From contig NZ_VYKK01000028.1 of assembly GCF_008710135.1 (NCBI RefSeq), forward strand, positions 1 through 64,000: a DNA stretch of 64,000 nt, given 5' to 3'. Below the pieces are notes generated by a model. It was given only the letters and a program-made list of their open reading frames with translations, ran no database searches and was not told the origin of the DNA. Numbering within the stretch: position 1 is the stretch's first letter; the number at the start of each line of letters is the position of its first letter. This document shows, in pieces, positions 19,342 to 26,352 of this stretch. Origin of the DNA: Paenibacillus spiritus (GTDB lineage: Bacteria; Bacillota; Bacilli; Paenibacillales; Paenibacillaceae). The position numbers were made by a program, and so were the translations under genes.

Positions 19342-19342
19342 T
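19187..19342 (-). CDS. Possible small protein coupled to the TolC-like gene (51 residues)
   Basis: The ATG shares its A with the TGA stop of the TolC-like gene (TGATG) and has GGAGAAG just before it, an arrangement typical of translational coupling. The product would start MTTLYYAMMCLNL and be hydrophilic afterwards, with no recognised domain, signal peptide or membrane segment. It may be a chance frame; only the start context supports it. Confidence 0.25.
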   Translation of the reverse strand: MTTLYYAMMCLNLQHPAGTFRFWTEAFTMEHRAQPALQEGKRNQENEPSHR

Positions 19343-20625
19343 CACTTCTCCGAAATGATCACTCCTTCAGCAGCCAGCTTCATTCTCTCTGTCTGAAGCA
19401 GATATTGATAGCGGAATTGATCCAGTTTATACTCAGCCTCACGCTGCGATTGATTCGCTTGTTCCAGTTTGGCAAACGATATCCGTTTAGAGACATACAA
19501 GCGGTAGGCATCCTGAGCTTCCTCAGAAGCATCCTCTGCTTCTGAGGAGGCATTTTGAAATTGATAATAAAGGGTTGCCGCTTCTGCCTGGTATGCCTCC
19601 ACTGCACTCTCCAATTCAACTCTAAGGGTGTTTCTCTGCTCAACTGCTTGAGACCAAAGGACTGTATAATAATTTTTCATTTCTGTTGTCCCCTTCTCGG
19701 CAGCATCCAAATTACTCTTTGCCAGTTTGATTTTAGCGTCCATTTGCTTGATGTCATAATTTCGGTCTAGATCAACAGCAATCTTCAGATCGGGCGAGGA
19801 GGGATTGGCGATGATTAAATTGTCCAATTCAAGCGGAAGATCGGCATTAATTCCGAGTTCTCGCTTAAATTGAGAGAGTTGGATCTGGTAAGAGTTCCTC
19901 TTGGACTCAAGTTCGCTCTGTTTGGCCCTGGCCTGCCGCTGTATTTTCTCCAGTCCGCTTCTGGACAATCTTCCCGCCTTGTAGAGAATAGCCGCATCTG
20001 AAGCTAGCCTCTGGCTGTCTTCAAAGCTCTCTTGGACAAATTCCATTTCAGACGAGGCCATCTTCAACCCAATATACTGGAGCTTTACCTTATAGCGGAT
20101 TAACGGTTCTGCTTTCATTACAGCCAAAGAAGCCAAATACTGGTTGCAGTTTAGCTCTCGAAGCCGTGCATCATAGGTCTCCAGCTGTTGATTCTTCTCT
20201 TGTTGATTCGCCGCGTTCTGTATTCCATTCTGATATTGAATCCACTGATTAATGGAACGGTTAATGGCAATTTGAAGATTTATCGACTGAAGGATCGCAT
20301 TTTGCTCTTCTTCCTTCAGGTCGTCCCAGTCTTTGATTTCTGCAAAATAATCATCCGCATTTACGGTAAGCAGGGATGCCTTAGTCTCCACATTAGCGGA
20401 TGCCAGCTTGTTTTTCTCGGATTGAATGTAAGACATCTCCGCTTCACTTGCGGCCAACTCCCACTTCGTCTGCTTCATTTCGCTGAAGCTTTGAAGCGCG
20501 AGTTGAGTCGCCTCGTCTAGCGACAGCTTGCGGATTGTCCCCTCCTCGGCATATGCGCTGGACGAGAACACGATCAGCAGAATCAGACAGAGCCATATAC
20601 TCGTTCTCCTGCTCGGCCGGATCAC
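19342..20625 (-). CDS. TolC-family protein of the bacteriocin export set
   Basis: 427 residues from a GTG start (MIRPSRRTSIWLC) preceded by AGGGGAG at 8 bases. An N-terminal signal peptide ending SSSAYA is followed by long amphipathic helices (repeated QLALQSFSEMK and AKSNLDAAEKG-type coiled segments), arranged as two similar halves like TolC/OEP proteins. In Gram-negatives TolC forms an outer-membrane channel; a monoderm has none, so here it may form a trans-wall conduit or scaffold, which is inference. It is the last main gene of the island operon, 16 bases after the HlyD-type adaptor. GC is well below the flanking genes. Confidence 0.65.
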   Translation of the reverse strand: MIRPSRRTSIWLCLILLIVFSSSAYAEEGTIRKLSLDEATQLALQSFSEMKQTKWELAASEAEMSYIQSEKNKLASANVETKASLLTVNADDYFAEIKDWDDLKEEEQNAILQSINLQIAINRSINQWIQYQNGIQNAANQQEKNQQLETYDARLRELNCNQYLASLAVMKAEPLIRYKVKLQYIGLKMASSEMEFVQESFEDSQRLASDAAILYKAGRLSRSGLEKIQRQARAKQSELESKRNSYQIQLSQFKRELGINADLPLELDNLIIANPSSPDLKIAVDLDRNYDIKQMDAKIKLAKSNLDAAEKGTTEMKNYYTVLWSQAVEQRNTLRVELESAVEAYQAEAATLYYQFQNASSEAEDASEEAQDAYRLYVSKRISFAKLEQANQSQREAEYKLDQFRYQYLLQTERMKLAAEGVIISEK

Positions 20626-20641
20626 TTTTATCACTCCCCTG

Positions 20642-22297
20642 CTATTGCTTGAAACTGATTTTTTCCAGAACAAAATCGATAATCCGCTTGGTATCTGTCA
20701 AAATATAAGCCTGTGCTTCCATACCAAGACGGACTTCCCCCCGTTCTCCTTTATGATTCTTCAAGTATTTGTTTGGCAGAGCCGCCTCAACGAGATAATA
20801 GCTCAGCCCATCCTGTTGAATAACGGAGTCGGTTCCTATTGAAGTTATCGTTCCACTTAAAGAACCAAAGCTTTGTTTGGGGAATGCTGCAAAATTAAAC
20901 TTCACCGGGTCGCCTACCTTTATTTTTCCGGCTTCTGAATTGGGCACTGCCAGACTCATCTTATACATGGATTCATTCATCGGAATAATCGCCATTAAAG
21001 GTTCTCCGGGTTGTACTACATCGCCTGCGTTGATTTCTTTGATCACATTAATGGTTCCGTCAATAGGAGACACCAGCGTATGATTTCCGATCTCCAGCTT
21101 GAGTTGATCCACATTGCTCTGCAGAGCGGTTAGCTTGGTCTCTTCCTCCTGAATGAGGTTCTGGATCTGAACAATTCGATCTGCCTTTAGTTTACTTAAT
21201 GCAGTATTTTCAGCGTTCATAGCCATCACTTGCTGGCTGTTCAGATCCTCCAGTTCTTTGCCCAGTTTGTCCTCTTGGAGATGATAGCTTTCGATTTCGG
21301 ATTTACTCGAAGCTTGGTGTCTCAGTGTATTCAACTGGCTGTTCATCTCAATCAACTGAGCTTCCATATCTGCAACATTGTTCTCAATACCTGAAAGTTC
21401 TTCTTCATACAGCTGCTGTATCTGTCCTTGGGCCGCCTCCATATCTCTTTGAGCCTTCATCAGTTCTTCGCCTGAAACGAGGCGTTCCCCCAGACTCTCC
21501 AGTATTTTGAAGTCAGTCGTTTTCTCCTCGGCATTCTTGAGCAATTGCTTACGCTTTTCCGCATAGGTGGCATACTGCTGATTTCGCTTCGCATCCTTCG
21601 TCTCGATGATAATTTGATTACTTTTCACAGACTGAGCCAACTGTTTCTCCCGCGTCAACTCCGTCTCGAGCCAACTGATTTTACGCTGTAATTCGGATTC
21701 CTGCTCGCTCCGCTTAGCCTGGCTGGTCTGCAGATCATTGTTTAGCAGAGCTCGGGAGCTCTCGTTAGTGTGGATAGCCGATTCTATTTCTAGCGCTGAG
21801 GCAGCAAGACTGTCCTGCAATTGGCGGTACTCCAGCAAGAACTGTTCTACACCGTCGTAATACTCATCTTCTGCCGGATCGGACTCCGAAAATTCATTGT
21901 GCAGGTTATCGATACTGTGACGATAGCGTTTAAGCAAGTTCAGCTTCTGGATACATTTGTCCGCCTCGTCGCTCTGGTTGCGAAGTTGAAGAGCAAGATC
22001 CTTGGTATCAAGTGCAAGTAACACATCGCCTTTATGGATCTGTTCGCCTTCTTTCACTTTAACAACGGTGACTTTTCCCAGCGAAGCAGACTGGACGGTG
22101 CTGACCTTCTCATTGGATCTTGCCACAGCCGCAGCCTTAGCAGTCACATCAATACTGCCGTAATAGGACCACACCAAGACCGTCCCTAGCAGCAGCATCA
22201 CAATAACCAGAAAAACGGTTATGAAGGGATGTGTCTTAGATTCAAGCATCTCCCGACTGTCTGTCATTTCGCTAAGCTCTCTTATTTTTATGTCCAT
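20642..22297 (-). CDS. HlyD-family secretion adaptor
   Basis: 551 residues. One membrane helix (about residues 25-47) is followed by a lipoyl/barrel-sandwich half (STVQSASLGKVTVVKVKEGEQIHKGDVLLALD), a very long coiled coil (about residues 95-380), and the second sandwich half with SPIDGTINVIKEINAGDVVQPGEPLMAIIP. This is the accessory protein of ABC bacteriocin and type I exporters, linking the ABC pump to the cell exterior. It lies 14 bases after the ABC exporter with AAGGTGG before its ATG. Low GC like its neighbours. Confidence 0.88.
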   Translation of the reverse strand: MDIKIRELSEMTDSREMLESKTHPFITVFLVIVMLLLGTVLVWSYYGSIDVTAKAAAVARSNEKVSTVQSASLGKVTVVKVKEGEQIHKGDVLLALDTKDLALQLRNQSDEADKCIQKLNLLKRYRHSIDNLHNEFSESDPAEDEYYDGVEQFLLEYRQLQDSLAASALEIESAIHTNESSRALLNNDLQTSQAKRSEQESELQRKISWLETELTREKQLAQSVKSNQIIIETKDAKRNQQYATYAEKRKQLLKNAEEKTTDFKILESLGERLVSGEELMKAQRDMEAAQGQIQQLYEEELSGIENNVADMEAQLIEMNSQLNTLRHQASSKSEIESYHLQEDKLGKELEDLNSQQVMAMNAENTALSKLKADRIVQIQNLIQEEETKLTALQSNVDQLKLEIGNHTLVSPIDGTINVIKEINAGDVVQPGEPLMAIIPMNESMYKMSLAVPNSEAGKIKVGDPVKFNFAAFPKQSFGSLSGTITSIGTDSVIQQDGLSYYLVEAALPNKYLKNHKGERGEVRLGMEAQAYILTDTKRIIDFVLEKISFKQ

Positions 22298-22311
22298 TCT
22301 ATTCGGCCACC

Positions 22312-24507
22312 TTATCCGCCCGCCAGCACAAGCTTCTGTTCATTCTCCGGCAGCTGATCTTTCCAAAGACTGTAATATTTCCCTCGGCACTGCAAAAGCT
22401 GATGGTGACTCCCCGCCTCCAGTATCCGTCCCTTATCCATGACATAGATACGGTCGCAACGCATAATGGTACTGAGCCGGTGCGCGATAATAATCATGCT
22501 CATATCATCCAGGCTATTTATCGTTTCGGACACGGCTTTTTCGGTAGTCGAATCCAAATTGCTTGTCGCTTCATCCAAAATCAGAATATCCGGTTGTCGC
22601 AACAGAGCTCGGGCTATCGCCAGCCGTTGTCTTTGACCCCCGGATAAATTGGCTCCATTCTCCTCCAGAATCGTCTGATACCGTAATGGCAGTTGATTAA
22701 TGAATTCATGTGCCTGTGCAATTTCACAAGCTTCTATTAATTGCTCCAGATTATAGTCTGCCGCAGCGCCCAGGCAGAGATTATCCCGAATCGTTCCGCT
22801 GAAGAAGAAGGTCTCTTGCGAGATATAAGCAATCCGGTCTCTTAATCGATCCAAATGAATATCCTTGATGTTGTAATTGCCAATCAGGATATCTCCTTTT
22901 TCATGCAAATAGAACTGCATCAGCAATTTAATCAGAGTGGTCTTGCCGGAGCCGCTTTCACCAACCAACGCAATTTTCTCTCCCTGATTGATGGTAAGGC
23001 TAATATCCTCAAGGACCAGAGAACGGGTTCCATACCGGAAGCTGACTCCTCGAAAATCAACATCTCCCCTTAGACGCTCCGGCCGTATTTTTTTGTCCTC
23101 GTCATTTTGTTTCTCCGCTTCGAGATCCAGAATTTCGCTTAGACGGTCTGCAGCTACGACTGCCGTCTGAAGGGTGGGCTGAAGGTTCATCAAATTCTGA
23201 ATAGGCTCCAGAAAATAAGCCAGGAGCGAATTGTAAGCAATTAATTGTCCGATGGACAGATCGCCTTGAATAACCTGGACAGCGCCTACCCAGAGAATAA
23301 TCACTCCGCCAATCATCTGCACAGTCGCCTTTAAAGAACTCTGGATATTGTTGATTAACCCCAGCCGAAAAACGGATTTCAGAAAACCGACAAATTTCTG
23401 TTCGGTCTCAAATCCAGCCTGTGCTTCGGCACGGTAAGCTTTGACGGTCTCGATGCCCTCGATCGACTCTACGATGTAAGAAGTCAATTGAGAATTCTTC
23501 TCCATCTGTTCCCGATTGAGACGGTCAAAAGGCTTGTGAAATCCCCAGACTAACAAAAGGTACAACGGAATCATCAGTACGGTTATGCCAAAAAGAAGCG
23601 GACTCTGGACATATAAGATAACCCCACCGGCCACAACCATAATGGTATCGATCATCACCGTCAGCGTAGCGGTTGAAATCGCATCCCTTACCTTGGAAGC
23701 ATCCATAAGCCGAGATATAATTTCGCCGGTCTTGCGAGTTCCGAAGAAATTCATGGGCAGCTTAAGGACATGGTGGTAGTAGCCCAAAATCAGCGAAATA
23801 TCCAGATTTTGACTGAGGGTAAGCAGAATATGACTCCGAAATGCATTCAAAAGAACCTTGAATATAAACAATACAATTACACCAATCGACACAATGTGCA
23901 GCGTTCTGCTTAGGCTATAAGGAAGAATTTCATCGATCAGCAATTGAAAATAAAACGCCGATAAAATCCCCAGTACCGTAAACAGCATTGAAGAAAGAAA
24001 AATGCCAAAGAGCATTCGCCGCTGCGGGATTAACAGCCCAAAAAAACGGGAGAACAGCCCTTTAGTCTGGTTCCCCTTCTGGAATTGAGGGGTAGGAACC
24101 ATTAATATAAGAACGCCAGTCCAGATTTTGAGAAACTCCTCCGGCGGGAGCTTCAGTATTCCCTTCGCTGGATCAGCCAGGGTGATCAGGTTTTTATCAA
24201 CTTTATGGATGACTACATAATGCAGCAGCCGTTCATCGACTACTACGTGGGCGATGGCCGGCAACGGGAATTCGCTGAACAGAGACTCTCGATTTCCTTT
24301 AACCGCCTTTACGGTAAAGCCTAATTCTTCAGAGGCTTTAACCAGGCCATAGGCGCTGGTACCTTGATTGTCTGTTCCTGCGACTTCCCGTATTTTGGAA
24401 ATCGGAATTTTGAGTCCATACTGCTTACAGACTGTTGCCAGACAAGCCGCACCGCAATCTTTGTAATCATGTTGTTTGATGCAAATATACTTGTTGAACA
24501 GCTCCAT
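22312..24507 (-). CDS. Peptidase-containing ABC exporter (C39 leader peptidase)
   Basis: About 731 residues. An N-terminal C39 peptidase has Cys18 in DYKDCGAACLA, His96 in RLLHYVVIHK and Asp112; it removes leaders after Gly-Gly. It is followed by a six-helix ABC membrane domain (about residues 160-440). The nucleotide-binding domain has Walker A GESGSGKTT, signature LSGGQRQRLAIAR and Walker B ILILDEATSNLD. All catalytic residues are intact. It should cleave and export the two GG-leader peptides encoded upstream. The start MELFNKY is favoured over a TTG five codons earlier; the ribosome site is modest in both cases. Confidence 0.93.
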   Translation of the reverse strand: MELFNKYICIKQHDYKDCGAACLATVCKQYGLKIPISKIREVAGTDNQGTSAYGLVKASEELGFTVKAVKGNRESLFSEFPLPAIAHVVVDERLLHYVVIHKVDKNLITLADPAKGILKLPPEEFLKIWTGVLILMVPTPQFQKGNQTKGLFSRFFGLLIPQRRMLFGIFLSSMLFTVLGILSAFYFQLLIDEILPYSLSRTLHIVSIGVIVLFIFKVLLNAFRSHILLTLSQNLDISLILGYYHHVLKLPMNFFGTRKTGEIISRLMDASKVRDAISTATLTVMIDTIMVVAGGVILYVQSPLLFGITVLMIPLYLLLVWGFHKPFDRLNREQMEKNSQLTSYIVESIEGIETVKAYRAEAQAGFETEQKFVGFLKSVFRLGLINNIQSSLKATVQMIGGVIILWVGAVQVIQGDLSIGQLIAYNSLLAYFLEPIQNLMNLQPTLQTAVVAADRLSEILDLEAEKQNDEDKKIRPERLRGDVDFRGVSFRYGTRSLVLEDISLTINQGEKIALVGESGSGKTTLIKLLMQFYLHEKGDILIGNYNIKDIHLDRLRDRIAYISQETFFFSGTIRDNLCLGAAADYNLEQLIEACEIAQAHEFINQLPLRYQTILEENGANLSGGQRQRLAIARALLRQPDILILDEATSNLDSTTEKAVSETINSLDDMSMIIIAHRLSTIMRCDRIYVMDKGRILEAGSHHQLLQCRGKYYSLWKDQLPENEQKLVLAGG

Positions 24508-24544
24508 CACCGCCGCTTCCAAAACTCTAATTATCGATAGATCG

Positions 24545-24889
24545 TTACTTCTTTTTAGATATGCTTCGAATAAGGGGATTGAACATTAAAGCAAGCCCAA
24601 CACCGAATAGCAGCAGGTCAACCACCTTCATATCATCCGCAAGAGAAGTTAAGATAAGAGCAAACCCGACAACTACAAATACCAAAAAGCCAAAAGAAAC
24701 CGTGGGCTTCATTTCACTGTTCCCCTTTCTCTCTTCCCAAGCAAATCTAAGGTCAAACGGCATAAAACAAAAAAACAAACCTACCATGAACAGTACGGTA
24801 TTCCATACAGTTAAAGTATGATAGATAGAGACAGCAACCAAAGCGAGTCCCGCAACCGAAAGAGTAAACCCGTTCGTATGTTTATTCAT
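24545..24889 (-). CDS. Small multi-pass membrane protein, candidate immunity protein
   Basis: 114 residues in two similar halves, each with two hydrophobic segments (residues about 8-45 and 63-108), separated by a charged loop (DLRFAWEERKGNSEMK), with a Lys-rich C-terminus. AGGAGG precedes the ATG. It sits between the bacteriocin genes and the exporter, where immunity proteins usually lie. I recognise no family, so the immunity role is inferred only from size, topology and position. Confidence 0.55.
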   Translation of the reverse strand: MNKHTNGFTLSVAGLALVAVSIYHTLTVWNTVLFMVGLFFCFMPFDLRFAWEERKGNSEMKPTVSFGFLVFVVVGFALILTSLADDMKVVDLLLFGVGLALMFNPLIRSISKKK

Positions 24890-24918
24890 CGTGCACCTCC
24901 TGTCTAACGTTAGCGAAA

Positions 24919-24944
24919 ATACCTGGAGCCGCAGCTCCAGGTAT
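24919..24944 (-). terminator. Hairpin between bacteriocin genes and export genes
   Basis: A perfect 11-base inverted repeat (24919-24929 with 24934-24944) with a four-base loop and TTTT on the minus strand, right after the second precursor gene. It probably acts as a partial terminator, giving more precursor than exporter mRNA. Confidence 0.75.
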
Positions 24945-24952
24945 ATGGAATA

Positions 24953-25234
24953 CTAGAAAATTACGCTTACCGCTCCTGCCGAACCGCCAAATACAGCACC
25001 GGTAGCCGCGCCGCGGACCCCGTAATAAGCTGCGCAGGAAATAGCACCGGCTACCGCTCCGCCAGGGCCTGCCGTTGCCCCGATCAGCGCTCCCATCGCC
25101 GCTCCCCGAATGACACCGGCAGCGCCACCTACTACGGCACCTACGACTGCATCTTTCCACCAGGAACCGCCGTTAACTTCCATGAGTTCAGAACTGTTCA
25201 TTTCAACAAAACCGTTACTCAGCGCATATTGCAT
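24953..25234 (-). CDS. Bacteriocin precursor B (double-glycine leader)
   Basis: 93 residues. The leader (residues 1-23) ends ELMEVNGG, the double-glycine site for a C39 peptidase; the mature peptide of 70 residues begins SWWKDAVVG. It is rich in Gly/Ala with many GxxxG and AxxxG spacings (for example GALIGATAGPGG), a glycine-zipper pattern of membrane-inserting two-peptide bacteriocins. It contains one Cys. Strong AGGAGG site. It is adjacent to precursor A, 22 bases downstream of it. Confidence 0.82.
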   Translation of the reverse strand: MQYALSNGFVEMNSSELMEVNGGSWWKDAVVGAVVGGAAGVIRGAAMGALIGATAGPGGAVAGAISCAAYYGVRGAATGAVFGGSAGAVSVIF

Positions 25235-25256
25235 CTTTTATTTCCTCCCCCTGTCA

Positions 25257-25535
25257 TTACCAGACTTGTTTCCAGATACTCTTAGCCGCGCCCGAAAGCG
25301 CGCCTACAACACCGCCTACCACCGCACCTGCCGCTCCGGCAGATACAGTGCCAACCACAGGCGCTACCACGGTTCCGGCACCGGCAAATGCCAGTCCTCC
25401 TGTAACCGCGCCCGAAGCTCCTCCAATCGCAGCCGACTTGGCTACGTTCCACCAATCGATGCCTCCATTAATGCTCTGCAGCATCTCTTCCTGGATCAGT
25501 GTGAAGCCCTTGAGATCTCCAATCGCCATATTCAT
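25257..25535 (-). CDS. Bacteriocin precursor A (double-glycine leader)
   Basis: 92 residues from the second ATG (MNMAIGDLKGF), chosen because AAAGGGGGTG ends 7 bases before it. The leader of 25 residues ends MLQSINGG; the mature peptide of 67 residues begins IDWWNVAKS and continues as a Gly/Ala/Val glycine-zipper stretch, with an amphipathic KSIWKQVW end. Both mature peptides carry a WW pair within three residues of the cleavage site, suggesting paired action as a class IIb bacteriocin. Bactericidal activity is inferred. Confidence 0.82.
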   Translation of the reverse strand: MNMAIGDLKGFTLIQEEMLQSINGGIDWWNVAKSAAIGGASGAVTGGLAFAGAGTVVAPVVGTVSAGAAGAVVGGVVGALSGAAKSIWKQVW

Positions 25536-25566
25536 TCCCATTCACCCCCTTTCGTTGCCGTTCTGC

Positions 25567-26037
25567 TCAAAGCAGGCAAGGATTAACTGCAACATATATA
25601 TCGATATGAATCTCGCCGCCGGTCTCGGAGTCATGATTGACGTTGTAATAAGCGGTAATTGGCTGCAAGCCGTTCTTACTCATATACTCGGCAAAACTTT
25701 CATAGACAAGATGCACGTCTTCGGGTGATCCTTTATACCGACAGAGCAAGGCATTGGTGAGATAGAACTTGGGCAAATAACGGTACTCCGGATGAAGCTT
25801 GACGCACCGATCCACAGCCACCAGAAATTCCATATCAATAACTTGCCGCTGATTCCCATCGTTCTCCACGGCAAAGGTTACCGTTATAAACGGCCCCTTT
25901 CTTGCCAAACCCAAGCTTCTCAGGTACTCCACAAAAGAATCAATTTCTTGATTCATTTGCTCGAAAACGACCTTTTTACGCAATGCCACCACATTCTCAA
26001 ATTCCAGGGTGGTGCCGGACTCAATGAGGTATTTCAT
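25567..26037 (-). CDS. Uncharacterised protein leading the bacteriocin operon (GyrI/DUF5085-like)
   Basis: 156 residues, soluble, with no signal peptide or membrane segment. The layout (MKYLIESG..., then a pair of alpha/beta repeats, GPFITVTFAV in the middle and ITAYYNVN...IHIDIYVAV at the end) recalls the GyrI-like effector-binding fold or the DUF5085 family; I am not certain. AAGGAGATG precedes the ATG. It is the promoter-proximal gene of the island, so it could be a regulator, chaperone or immunity factor for the peptides encoded next. Confidence 0.5.
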   Translation of the reverse strand: MKYLIESGTTLEFENVVALRKKVVFEQMNQEIDSFVEYLRSLGLARKGPFITVTFAVENDGNQRQVIDMEFLVAVDRCVKLHPEYRYLPKFYLTNALLCRYKGSPEDVHLVYESFAEYMSKNGLQPITAYYNVNHDSETGGEIHIDIYVAVNPCLL

Positions 26038-26069
26038 TCTATCTGCATCTCCTTACCTAACTGTTGAAT

Positions 26070-26096
26070 ATTTTAAGAGCGCTTACAATCTGGCAA
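26070..26096 (-). promoter_or_regulatory. Probable island promoter with a cre-like site
   Basis: Minus strand TTGCCA (26091-26096), a short 15-base spacer, and TAAAAT (26070-26075), about 35 bases before the first gene. Within it, 26074-26087 matches the CcpA catabolite box TGWNANCGNTNWCA with one mismatch. Such a position would repress transcription when preferred sugars are present. Confidence 0.4.
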
Positions 26097-26213
26097 AGTA
26101 TCCTTCTAAGCTCCCTAGGCTGATACCGAGAGACTTTCAGCCTGCTCCCTCAGACCCAGCTCTCCTCTAATTCTGAAGGCAATACGAATAACCTGAAATG
26201 TCCAAGCAGGATA

Positions 26214-26307
26214 TTGTCAGGCAGGTTCTTGTTCTGATATAATGCGTCCTTTACCTTGTTCACGGCCTTCGGAACAGACGAAAGCCCGGCGATTCCTCGC
26301 CGGGCTT
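26214..26307 (+). ncRNA. Candidate short RNA: strong promoter followed by a terminator
   Basis: Plus strand TTGTCA (26214-26219), 18-base spacer, and extended -10 TGATATAAT (TATAAT at 26238-26243) form one of the best sigma-A promoters in the window. No plus-strand gene follows: a hairpin terminator lies at 26282-26307, so the transcript would be about 60 nucleotides. It could be a small RNA or a relic promoter. Confidence 0.35.
26282..26307. terminator. Terminator of the RND gene and of the short plus-strand transcript
   Basis: A perfect 11-base inverted repeat (26282-26292 with 26297-26307) with a four-base loop. On the minus strand it lies about 45 bases after the RND transporter stop and is followed by TTT. 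Confidence 0.75.
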
Positions 26308-26352
26308 ATTCTGTGCGGCCGCAGGGCCGTGATCTTATACGGACGGCTTATG

